Positions 8,945 through 16,116 of a DNA stretch of 64,000 nucleotides are shown one piece after another. The DNA comes from Ruegeria sp. A3M17 (GTDB taxonomy: Bacteria > Pseudomonadota > Alphaproteobacteria > Rhodobacterales > Rhodobacteraceae). The stretch's first letter is position 1. Each line of letters begins with the position of its first letter. Below the pieces are notes generated by a model that did not search any database, had not been told where the DNA came from, and saw nothing but the letters and a program-made list of their open reading frames with translations. The DNA lies in NCBI RefSeq assembly GCF_003318255.1, contig NZ_QOCF01000007.1, positions 1-64,000 of the forward strand, in the 5' to 3' direction. Both the position numbers and the translations under genes were made by a program.

Positions 8945-9852
8945 GTCGCCTGCAGGTGCAGATAGGTTTCGTTGTAGCGCCGGGTAAGATGGTCACCTGC
9001 GCTGATCGTTTTGCCTGAGCTTGGCGGAGCAACGTTGGTGTCGTAGGACGGGTTAAAGAACAGCGGGACCGAAATGCGTTCCTGCGTCCCGCCTATGACG
9101 CGGTGCTCGGTGGCTTTGACTTTTCCGGCGGTCCAGAATTCCAGCATCTCTCCAAAGTTGATGATGAAGGTACCAGGCGCGGCAGAGACAGGTTGCCAGC
9201 GATCATCCGGCATGCGGACCTCAAGGCCTGAGACCCCGTCCGTGGCCAGCAATGTCAGGCACCCGTAGTCTGTATGCGCCCCGATGCCAAAATCCCGATC
9301 ACCCGCCCATGTCGGGCGTTCTGGGTAGTAGTTCCCGCGCAACAGGGCCATTGGCGTGTCAAAGGCACGATCAAAGCTGAGTTCATCCAGGCCCAAAGCG
9401 ACCGCAACGGCCCGAAGAACGCGCATCGCCACATTGCAAGCGTCGCTATAATAAGTTCTGATAATATCCTGAAAATCCAAGGGACTATTCGGCCACAGGT
9501 TCGGTGCATACACACTAAGCCCTTTTCCGGCATAAGAATTTCCCGCAGGCAATTCGTAACCACAGTCGAACACTTCCTTGAAATCCGGATTGGCCTTGGG
9601 GTCGACCTGTTCTGATCGCGGTGCTCCCCACCCTCGGTTTGAACCCGTCATCGCCATATCAACGGTTTTTTTCTGGGCGTCCGGCAAATGGAAGAAGTCG
9701 CGATACACCTCGATCACGTTTCGGACTTGGTCCGCGCTCAACCCGGTGTTCGACACCGTTAGAAACCCAACTTCACCAATGGCATGTAGCAGCTTTGCCA
9801 TCTCTGAAGCCTCGCGTTCATCCAGTTTTCCCAGATCCAGATCGTCGATCAT
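8941..9852 (-). CDS. 2-oxoglutarate/Fe(II)-dependent oxygenase, isopenicillin N synthase-like
   Basis: This 303-residue soluble protein has the DIOX_N plus 2OG-FeII_Oxy domain order. The iron ligands are visible as the HxD of GAHTDYGCLTLL and the distal His of KATEHRVIG. The 2-oxoglutarate-binding Arg appears in RISVPLFFNPS. The N-terminal FLTVSNTG and NRGWGAPRSE segments match the IPNS-like family. The ATG at 9852 is chosen because GGAGGGCGGC directly precedes it; the frame continues upstream without a better start. The substrate is unknown. It is divergent from tpiA and convergent with the IscA-like gene. Confidence 0.88.
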   Translation of the reverse strand: MIDDLDLGKLDEREASEMAKLLHAIGEVGFLTVSNTGLSADQVRNVIEVYRDFFHLPDAQKKTVDMAMTGSNRGWGAPRSEQVDPKANPDFKEVFDCGYELPAGNSYAGKGLSVYAPNLWPNSPLDFQDIIRTYYSDACNVAMRVLRAVAVALGLDELSFDRAFDTPMALLRGNYYPERPTWAGDRDFGIGAHTDYGCLTLLATDGVSGLEVRMPDDRWQPVSAAPGTFIINFGEMLEFWTAGKVKATEHRVIGGTQERISVPLFFNPSYDTNVAPPSSGKTISAGDHLTRRYNETYLHLQAT

Positions 9853-9973
9853 GCCGCCCTCCACAATGACGCGAAACCTGCCGTTGTGGCCCGACCTTTG
9901 CAACCGGAATTGTCAGGCTCGGCTGGTGGTGCTATCCGATGAGCAAACAACGACTTATTTGGGGGTACGCGTT

Positions 9974-10723
9974 ATGCGGCGCAAGCTGGCAGCTGGAAAC
10001 TGGAAAATGAACGGAACCGCGGCTGCATTGCCCGAGCTTCAGTCGCTGGCTACATCGTTTCCTGATGCATCGGTGGACGTCCTGATTTGCCCGCCAGCGA
10101 CCCTGCTGCATCGCGCGGCAGAGGCGGTGAACGACACCGGAATTACCGTCGGCGGTCAAGACTGCCACGCAGCGGAATCCGGCGCACATACTGGCGATGT
10201 CAGTGCCCAGATGCTGGTTGATGCCGGGGCAAGCACCGTCATTCTTGGGCATTCAGAACGGCGCGAAGATCACGGCGAGCAAAATGAAGATGTCCGCGCC
10301 AAAGCTCGTTCCGCGATGGACGCAGGCCTGAAGGCCATCATTTGCGTCGGCGAAAGCCTGGAACAACGCGAGGCCGCGAACACGTTGGACATCATCGGCG
10401 GTCAGATGTCTGGTTCGATCCCAGATCAGTCGACCGGTGAAAACCTGGTTGTCGCCTATGAACCGATCTGGGCCATTGGCACTGGCAAAGTCCCCACACT
10501 GGACGAGATCGGAGAAGTGCACGACTTCATCCGAAACCGCTTGGAACGTCGATTTGGCGAAGGCGTCGGCCGCTCGGTCCGGTTGCTTTATGGCGGTTCG
10601 GTCAAACCGGGCAACGCAGCCGAAATCTTTGCCGTCTCCAACGTGGACGGGGCACTGGTGGGCGGCGCAAGCCTGAAGGCCGAGGACTTTTCCGGCATTA
10701 TCGACGCCCTGCAAAAGTCCTGA
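9974..10723 (+). CDS. tpiA: Triosephosphate isomerase
   Basis: TpiA interconverts dihydroxyacetone phosphate and glyceraldehyde 3-phosphate in the cytosol. The 249-residue protein shows the N-terminal AAGNWKMNG with the active-site Asn and Lys, the electrophile His in ILGHSERR, the catalytic base Glu in AYEPIWAIGTG, the flexible loop 6 segment, and the phosphate-binding LYGGSVKPGNA. Length and motifs are those of the bacterial enzyme. The ATG at 9974 gives the usual N-terminus. Its stop is two bases from the stop of the convergent exporter gene, with no terminator visible between them. Confidence 0.98.
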   Translation: MRRKLAAGNWKMNGTAAALPELQSLATSFPDASVDVLICPPATLLHRAAEAVNDTGITVGGQDCHAAESGAHTGDVSAQMLVDAGASTVILGHSERREDHGEQNEDVRAKARSAMDAGLKAIICVGESLEQREAANTLDIIGGQMSGSIPDQSTGENLVVAYEPIWAIGTGKVPTLDEIGEVHDFIRNRLERRFGEGVGRSVRLLYGGSVKPGNAAEIFAVSNVDGALVGGASLKAEDFSGIIDALQKS

Positions 10724-10725
10724 GT

Positions 10726-11037
10726 TCAGGCCAATTTCATCGTCACCAACCCGGCCACAATCAGGGCCGCCGCGATCAGGCGGGGCGCGGTCAGCGCCTC
10801 ACCCAAAAACATCACGCCGACCATGAAGGCACCGACTGCGCCAATACCGGTCCAGATCGTATAAGCCGTTCCCAGGGGCAGATCCCGCATCGCAAGGGCC
10901 AGCAAACCAAACGATGCGATCATCGACACACCCATTACCGCCGTTGGCAATAGGCGCGTGAAGCCCGCAGATTGCTTCATCGCCACGGCCCAAACAATTT
11001 CAAGCAGACCGGCGAATAACAAGAATATCCAGGGCAT
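10726..11037 (-). CDS. gdx: Guanidinium exporter, SMR family (Gdx/SugE)
   Basis: This 103-residue inner-membrane protein has the four transmembrane helices of small multidrug resistance proteins and acts as an antiparallel or dual-topology dimer that exchanges protons for substrate. The essential Glu13 (LLEIVWAVAMKQSAGF) and the K-Q-S-x-G-F pattern are those of the Gdx/SugE branch, which exports guanidinium, not of the EmrE branch. A guanidine-II riboswitch sits directly upstream (11056-11100) and strongly supports this role. GAGGTG is a good ribosome site before the ATG. The older name sugE is also used. Confidence 0.93.
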   Translation of the reverse strand: MPWIFLLFAGLLEIVWAVAMKQSAGFTRLLPTAVMGVSMIASFGLLALAMRDLPLGTAYTIWTGIGAVGAFMVGVMFLGEALTAPRLIAAALIVAGLVTMKLA

Positions 11038-11055
11038 TTGGACACCTCATATCTC

Positions 11056-11100
11056 TTCGGGTCGTCCCGAATGATCAGCCAACAAGGCGAGGTCGTCCTC
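11056..11100 (-). promoter_or_regulatory. Guanidine-II (mini-ykkC) riboswitch
   Basis: On the minus strand two small hairpins follow each other. The first is GAGG-ACGA-CCTC (11100 to 11089) and the second is TTCGGG-ACGA-CCCGAA (11071 to 11056). Both have the same ACGA tetraloop and are separated by 17 bases. This pair of ACGR-loop stem-loops close to the start codon is the definition of the mini-ykkC motif. In this class the two loops dock around guanidinium and free the ribosome site, here GAGGTG about 10 bases after the second hairpin. It precedes a Gdx-type exporter, the usual regulated gene. Confidence 0.93.
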
Positions 11101-11101
11101 T

Positions 11102-11312
11102 TTCCCGTACATAAATTCTCTTGCCCAGTATTCAAGAGGGCGCGGCGTGCAGATCATAATCTCCACAGGGGTGCGAAACAAAAAACCTAGCTAGTGTCGC
11201 GCCCTTCGGTGATCCATGCCCCAGATGGCAGCATCCGTTAATGGAGGTCACGCCGTCGCCGCACCTATCGCGGGTTCGCGTGGGGCGCGGAATACTTTAA
11301 GAATGGCGGCAC
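11102..11312. other. Intergenic stretch without recognised gene
   Basis: Together with the riboswitch and the TRAP terminator this makes a gene-free gap of 330 bases (11038-11367). This middle part presumably holds the promoter of the riboswitch-controlled exporter. I see no tRNA, small RNA or plausible short gene in it. Confidence 0.5.
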
Positions 11313-11346
11313 AAAAAAAGGCCGGGTCTGGCATAGACCCGGCCTT
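11313..11346 (-). terminator. Rho-independent terminator of the TRAP operon
   Basis: A perfect 12-base stem AAGGCCGGGTCT/AGACCCGGCCTT with a 5-base loop is followed on the minus strand by seven T. It lies about 20 bases past the dctM stop. Confidence 0.9.
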
Positions 11347-11367
11347 GTCTTGTAGCGGTCAGGCCCG

Positions 11368-12744
11368 CTAGTTCGTCACGATTTCCGGCCCCATAAAGGT
11401 GTTGGGCAGGTAAGTCGAAATCCACGGTATGTACGTCACCATGATCAGGAAGACGAACAATACGGCCAGGAACGGCAGCGCCGCCTTCACAACGCTCATC
11501 ATCGGCATTCCGGCAACGCCCGAGGTGACGAAGAGGTTCAGACCGACCGGCGGGGTGATCATCCCAATTTCCATGTTGACCACCATGATGATGCCCAGAT
11601 GGATAGGGTCGATGCCCAACTCGATGGCGATCGGGAACACTAAAGGCGCCACGATGACCAACAAGCCCGAAGGTTCCATGAACTGACCACCGATCAGCAG
11701 GATCACGTTGACCACGATCAGGAAAGTAACCGGTCCCAGACCTGCAGACAGCATCGCATTGGCAATATGCTGTGGTACCTGCTCATCGGTCAGAACGTGT
11801 TTGAGGATCAGCGCGTTGGCGATGACAAACAGCAATGTCACAGTCAGCTTGCCGGCCTCGAACAAGGTGTGCTTGGTATCGGGGTGGAAGAACGCGGTGA
11901 CCAGAGCATAGGGCTTTTTCAACAGTGGGATTTTCTGCGTATTCCCATCGGTGCTTAGCGGCCCCATGTCCTTGTAGACAAAACTGGCGATGAAGAAGGC
12001 ATAAACGGCAGCAACCGCAGCGGCCTCGGTCGGGGTAAAGATACCGCCATAGATACCACCCAGAATAATCACGATCAGGAACAGACCCCAACCAGCTTCG
12101 CGCGCCGAGGTAAAGACTTCGCCCCACCCCTTCCAGTCACCTTTCGGCAGGTTCTTGACCTTGGCCATGACGTAGATCGTGACCATCAGCATCAGCCCCG
12201 CCAACAGGCCGGGAATCACGCCCGCAAGGAACATCCGACCGACCGAGACTTCGACCGCAGCAGCATAGACCACCATCACAATGGATGGCGGAATCAGAAT
12301 GCCCAGCGTGCCCGCGTTGCAGATCACCCCGGCGGCGAACTCTTTCGAGTATCCAACCTGCCGCATTCCGGCGATTACAATGGAACCGATGGCGACCACA
12401 GTGGCCGGAGAAGACCCTGAAAGCGCCGCGAACATCATACAGGCAAATACGCCCGCGATAGCCAGACCGCCCGGCAGGTGTCCGACGCAGGCAATCGAGA
12501 ATCGGATGATCCGTCGTGCCACGCCGCCCGTTGTCATGAAGGACGAGGCCAGAATGAAGAACGGGATCGCCAGCAGCGTAAAGTGCCCTTCGAATGCCTC
12601 AAACAGCGTACCTGCGACCGACGCCAGCGAACTGTCGGAATAGATCAACAGGAACATGGTCGAACTGAGGCCAAGTGCGACCGCAATCGGCACACCGATC
12701 AGCAGCAGGCCAATGACCATCGAGAAAAGAAGAATAACGTCCAT
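11368..12744 (-). CDS. dctM: TRAP transporter large permease (DctM)
   Basis: DctM is the 12-helix ion-coupled membrane subunit of a tripartite ATP-independent periplasmic transporter. The 458-residue protein is highly hydrophobic, carries the family features FEGHFTLLAIPFFILASSF near the N-terminus and GLNLFVTSGVAGMP near the C-terminus, and has a large cytoplasmic insert with IPLLKKP around residue 275 that makes it longer than the usual 425-430 residues. Its start codon overlaps the dctQ stop by one base (TGATG), which indicates translational coupling. With dctP and the dctBD genes nearby, the likely substrate is a C4-dicarboxylate such as succinate, malate or fumarate. Confidence 0.93.
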   Translation of the reverse strand: MDVILLFSMVIGLLLIGVPIAVALGLSSTMFLLIYSDSSLASVAGTLFEAFEGHFTLLAIPFFILASSFMTTGGVARRIIRFSIACVGHLPGGLAIAGVFACMMFAALSGSSPATVVAIGSIVIAGMRQVGYSKEFAAGVICNAGTLGILIPPSIVMVVYAAAVEVSVGRMFLAGVIPGLLAGLMLMVTIYVMAKVKNLPKGDWKGWGEVFTSAREAGWGLFLIVIILGGIYGGIFTPTEAAAVAAVYAFFIASFVYKDMGPLSTDGNTQKIPLLKKPYALVTAFFHPDTKHTLFEAGKLTVTLLFVIANALILKHVLTDEQVPQHIANAMLSAGLGPVTFLIVVNVILLIGGQFMEPSGLLVIVAPLVFPIAIELGIDPIHLGIIMVVNMEIGMITPPVGLNLFVTSGVAGMPMMSVVKAALPFLAVLFVFLIMVTYIPWISTYLPNTFMGPEIVTN

Positions 12745-13421
12745 CAGTCATGCTCTCCTTGTTGAGCCCGGACTTCTTCGATCTCGTCCTCGACTTCGTG
12801 GCTGGCGACAAGACGGTCGGTCTCACCACGCCAAACTTGTACTGCGACCTGCGAAAAACGGATCACCAGCAGCAACATCGACACCGGCAGCACCAGATAG
12901 GGCACCACCTTGGGCAGCTTCTCATAGCCCTCGCCGTAGTTGATCAGATCCTCGAGGAAGCGCAGTGGCGCGACCATGGGAATATCGTCAACTTCATAGA
13001 AACTCTGGCTGCGTGCATCGAAATTGAACCCAGTCGGGAACCAGCGACCGGATGTGGGCGGCAGGTCCGCAAACACGGCCCAGTAGTCATACGACCCTTT
13101 CAGCAGCAAAAGTGAGAACACCAGACAACACGCCACCGAGATCAGCGCCAGAATACGGCGCGGCGCCGGGGCCAACATGTTCAGGATCGCATCCACCCCC
13201 AGATGTGCGTGCTTTTTGACCGCATAAGACGCACCCAGCAACACCAGCCAGCCAAAGGTGAACACCGTCAGCTCCAGTGCCCATAAGATGTTGGAATTGA
13301 AGACAAACCGCGCGATCACATTGGCGAAGGTCACGACCGTCATCAGGCCTAACAGCGCCGCAATCAGGGTCTCTTCGATATGGTCGATCAGCCCGCCTTG
13401 GCCGAGTTTCGAACCAGACAT
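12744..13421 (-). CDS. dctQ: TRAP transporter small permease (DctQ)
   Basis: DctQ is the four-helix small membrane subunit that pairs with DctM. The 225-residue protein has hydrophobic segments near residues 15-35, 45-65, 90-115 and 180-200. Between the third and fourth helices it has a longer loop (roughly residues 115-175) than the common 160-180 residue subunits. The segment WLVLLGASYAVKKHAHLGVD is the typical DctQ signature. It lies between dctP and dctM and is translated with dctM through a one-base overlap. Confidence 0.9.
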   Translation of the reverse strand: MSGSKLGQGGLIDHIEETLIAALLGLMTVVTFANVIARFVFNSNILWALELTVFTFGWLVLLGASYAVKKHAHLGVDAILNMLAPAPRRILALISVACCLVFSLLLLKGSYDYWAVFADLPPTSGRWFPTGFNFDARSQSFYEVDDIPMVAPLRFLEDLINYGEGYEKLPKVVPYLVLPVSMLLLVIRFSQVAVQVWRGETDRLVASHEVEDEIEEVRAQQGEHD

Positions 13422-13536
13422 TTTTCTGTCCCCACATTATTGGTGATGAGAGTTGGGTGTGGCGGGCCAAATTTCGGCCCGCCCGGCCTGCGTGTCCGCC
13501 ACTCCCCAGTCTTAAGACACGCGGCCTCAACCGGGA

Positions 13537-14538
13537 TCAGAACCCGGCGTTGATGGCCTGAGCGGCGTCGATCTTATCCTGACCTACGTCGTCGGAAAAC
13601 TGGTCCCAAACGGGCTTCATCGTATCGACCCAGGCCTGACGCTGTTCGGGGTTCAGTTCGCGGATGATGCCGCCGGCATCAGTGATTGAAGCCTTGGCTG
13701 CTTCGTTCACCGAGAAGGCTTCCTTGTTCCTTGTCTCAGTCACTTCGCCCAGAATGGTCAGGAACTGATCGCGCACCTCGGGATCAAGGCTGTCCAGCCA
13801 ATCAACCGATGTCACAACCAGATAGTCGATGATGCCGTGGTTGGTCTCGGTGATACCGTCCTGCACTTCGAAGAACTTTTTGCCATAGATGTTCGACCAG
13901 GTGTTTTCTTGGCCATCCACAACGCCCTGTTGCAGCGCGCCGTAAACTTCCGAGAACGCCATTTTCTGCGGGCTGCCACCAATGGCTTCCATTTGGGCAA
14001 CCAGAACGTCCGAGGATTGAACGCGGAATTTTAGGCCTTCGGCATCCGACGGAGCCTCAAGCGGTTTATTGGCCGACATCTGCTTCATACCATTGTGCCA
14101 GAACGCCAACCCTTGCAGGCCGCGGCGCTGCATGCTGTCTTTCATCGCCTGACCGTCAGCCGAAGCTTGGAATGCATCAACTGCGTCGATGTTCTTGAAC
14201 ATGAACGGCAGGTCGAACAGACGGAACTGTTTGGTAAACTTCTCGAATTTCGACAACGACGGCGCGGCCAGCTGGACGTCGCCTTGAAGCATCGCTTCAA
14301 GCACCTTGTCATCATTATAGAGCGTCGAGTTCGGATAGACCTCAATGCACATCACGCCATTCATCTCGTCATTGACGCGCTGCTCCAGCAGCGATGCCGC
14401 GATGCCCTTGGGGTGTTTGTCACTGTTCGTGACATGCGCGAACTTGACGACAATCTCGCCGTCATCACACGCGGCCATACCGGCGGTTGCTGTAACACTC
14501 AACGCCAGCGCGGTAGCGGCAGTTGTCAGGAATTTCAT
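13537..14538 (-). CDS. dctP: TRAP transporter solute-binding protein (DctP)
   Basis: DctP is the periplasmic receptor of the TRAP transporter. The 333-residue precursor has a signal peptide (ATALALSVTATAGMAA, cleaved near residue 22) and the DctP fold, including the substrate-binding Arg region LKFRVQSSDVLVAQMEAIGGSP (about residues 168-189) and the YGALQQGVVDGQENTWSN helix segment. The ribosome site GGGAGG precedes the ATG. It is the first gene of dctPQM, with two palindromic sites about 190 and 225 bases upstream. Substrate as C4-dicarboxylate is inferred from the neighbouring dctBD genes. Confidence 0.93.
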   Translation of the reverse strand: MKFLTTAATALALSVTATAGMAACDDGEIVVKFAHVTNSDKHPKGIAASLLEQRVNDEMNGVMCIEVYPNSTLYNDDKVLEAMLQGDVQLAAPSLSKFEKFTKQFRLFDLPFMFKNIDAVDAFQASADGQAMKDSMQRRGLQGLAFWHNGMKQMSANKPLEAPSDAEGLKFRVQSSDVLVAQMEAIGGSPQKMAFSEVYGALQQGVVDGQENTWSNIYGKKFFEVQDGITETNHGIIDYLVVTSVDWLDSLDPEVRDQFLTILGEVTETRNKEAFSVNEAAKASITDAGGIIRELNPEQRQAWVDTMKPVWDQFSDDVGQDKIDAAQAINAGF

Positions 14539-14730
14539 TTGTCTTTTCCTCCCAGACTTCCATGAAACCTTCAGTCAACGCCGGATCGGCGTCTCATATG
14601 GCGCAGTGAAGCGAATCAAGGGGCACCGCTCAACTTTTTGTTCGAAAATCGAAATTTTCAATTATTTTTGTTTTATTTCCTACTGTTAGAAGGCACTTCT
14701 CCGCCATCAAAAGGCAGTGGCGCTGCTTGC

Positions 14731-14748
14731 TGTGCGAAATTCCGCACA
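14731..14748. promoter_or_regulatory. Palindromic operator 1 upstream of dctP
   Basis: TGTGCGAAATTCCGCACA is an almost perfect inverted repeat (TGTGCG and CGCACA arms). It is one of two like sites in the 348-base gap 14539-14886 between dctP and dctD and is a candidate DctD binding site. Confidence 0.55.
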
Positions 14749-14762
14749 TCTATTTCCCCGGA

Positions 14763-14780
14763 TGTGCGGATTTCCGCACG
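14763..14780. promoter_or_regulatory. Palindromic operator 2 upstream of dctP
   Basis: TGTGCGGATTTCCGCACG repeats the arms of operator 1. The centres are 32 bases apart, close to three helical turns, so two dimers would bind on the same DNA face. This is what is expected for an NtrC-like activator such as DctD. Confidence 0.55.
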
Positions 14781-14808
14781 CACTTCGAATCAGATCGAAC
14801 GACCACCC

Positions 14809-14830
14809 GCAGCCTGCGGAAGCAGGCTGC
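14809..14830. repeat. Perfect 9-bp hairpin, no T-run
   Basis: GCAGCCTGC-GGAA-GCAGGCTGC can form a stable stem with a GGAA loop 57 bases beyond the dctD stop. There is no following T-run on either strand. It may be a 3' end or processing structure of the dctBD mRNA. Nothing else was recognised in the gap 14539-14886 apart from the two operators. Confidence 0.4.
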
Positions 14831-14886
14831 CCGGCCCAACGCCTTTAAATGCATGATAATGCAGCCAAAGGCGGCGGGAGCTCCCG

Positions 14887-16116
14887 TTAGCGCCGATAGT
14901 CTTCTGGGCGAATCTGATAGCGCGCAAGTTTGTCGTAAAAAGTCTTGCGCGGCAGTTTCAACGCTTTTGCCGCATCCGAGGCTTTGCCATTGTGCCGACC
15001 CAGCGCCGCAATCAGCAACGACCGCTCCACTCGCGCCATTTGCTCGCTTAGTCCCAGATCAGCGGCACGTGCCACCTCTTCCGGCATACCCAATACGAAC
15101 CGCATCGCCGCCGACATCAGGGACCTAGCATTGCCCGGCCAATCGCTGGCCATCAATGACGCAAGTTGCTCCGAGGTAATCTCGGGCTCGGCAATGCCCG
15201 CCTGTTCTGCCGCTTGCGCGACATAATGGCGAAAGATCACTGGAATATCTTCCGGTCGTTCCGCCAGTGACGGGATGCGCACGCGCATGACGTCCATACG
15301 ATAGAACAGGTCGGCATTGAATTTGCCCTGCTCTGACAGCGCGGCCAGATCAGCGGTTGTTCCCGCGACGATCCTTGAACCAGTGCCCTGTTCTACCATT
15401 TCAAGCGCGGCGTACTGCGTGGCGTCTGGCATGGCCGAAACCTCATCCAAGAACAATGATCCACCGGCTGCATCTTCGTACACGCGCGTCAATCCTTCGG
15501 GCGTCAGCCCTGAGGCCGGGAGTTTGACGAACGGCCCCTGCCCGACCGGCGACATCAGATGCACGACTTCGGCCACTTTCGATATCCCGCTGCCCGGTGG
15601 CCCGGTTACCAGAACCTCAGCCCCGGTGGGGGCGACGGATCGGACCCGTTCACGCAGGGCCTCGGCCTGTGCGGACAGACCGAACAAAAGCCGCGCTGCA
15701 GGGTCGCCGCGCTCAAGCTCTGATTTGAGGGCACGCTGTTCGATCACCTGCGCGCGCGCGTCAAAGGCACGTTCCAACACGGACAGTAGGTCCGCCGCCG
15801 CACATGGCTTTTCCAGAAAATCAAAAGCCCCCTGTCCCATGGCCTGCACCGCCATCGGGATATCGCCCTCACCGGTCAACAGGACAACGGGCAAGTCTGG
15901 ATCAACCTCACGCGCGTAGTTCAGCAGATGAAACCCGTCCCGGCCCGGCATACGGATATCCGACACGATCACGCCGGGAAAATCCGCGCGAATATGGTCT
16001 TTTGCTGCTACAAAGGACCCCGCTGTGACCGGATCATAGTCAGCCAGCTCAAGCGTTTGCGCCAAAGCTTCGCGGACGGCAGCGTCATCATCAACCAGTA
16101 GGATTTTCCGCGTCAT
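14887..16116 (-). CDS. dctD: DctD-type response regulator lacking the sigma-54 contact loop
   Basis: The 409-residue protein has a receiver domain (residues 1-120, phospho-acceptor Asp53 in VSDIRMPG, Thr81 and Lys103 present), an AAA+ domain of the NtrC class (about 140-350) and a C-terminal Fis-type helix-turn-helix (about 375-402). Two AAA+ features are abnormal. The Walker A region reads GPPGSGISK (172-180) without the Lys at its normal place. Between PFVKLP (195) and Walker B LFLDEV (221) there are about 19 residues fewer than usual, so the GAFTGA loop that touches sigma-54 is absent. It overlaps dctB by 4 bases. It likely controls dctPQM, but by a sigma-54-independent mechanism. Confidence 0.85.
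   Translation of the reverse strand: MTRKILLVDDDAAVREALAQTLELADYDPVTAGSFVAAKDHIRADFPGVIVSDIRMPGRDGFHLLNYAREVDPDLPVVLLTGEGDIPMAVQAMGQGAFDFLEKPCAAADLLSVLERAFDARAQVIEQRALKSELERGDPAARLLFGLSAQAEALRERVRSVAPTGAEVLVTGPPGSGISKVAEVVHLMSPVGQGPFVKLPASGLTPEGLTRVYEDAAGGSLFLDEVSAMPDATQYAALEMVEQGTGSRIVAGTTADLAALSEQGKFNADLFYRMDVMRVRIPSLAERPEDIPVIFRHYVAQAAEQAGIAEPEITSEQLASLMASDWPGNARSLMSAAMRFVLGMPEEVARAADLGLSEQMARVERSLLIAALGRHNGKASDAAKALKLPRKTFYDKLARYQIRPEDYRR

Noticed and set aside
14684..14706. Sigma-54 promoter candidate upstream of dctP
   Set aside because: TGG and GC elements occur but with 9-base rather than 10-base spacing, and the consensus match is otherwise poor.
14809..14830. Hairpin as a rho-independent terminator for dctD
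   Set aside because: The stem is perfect but there is no T-run on either side, so it is listed only as a hairpin.
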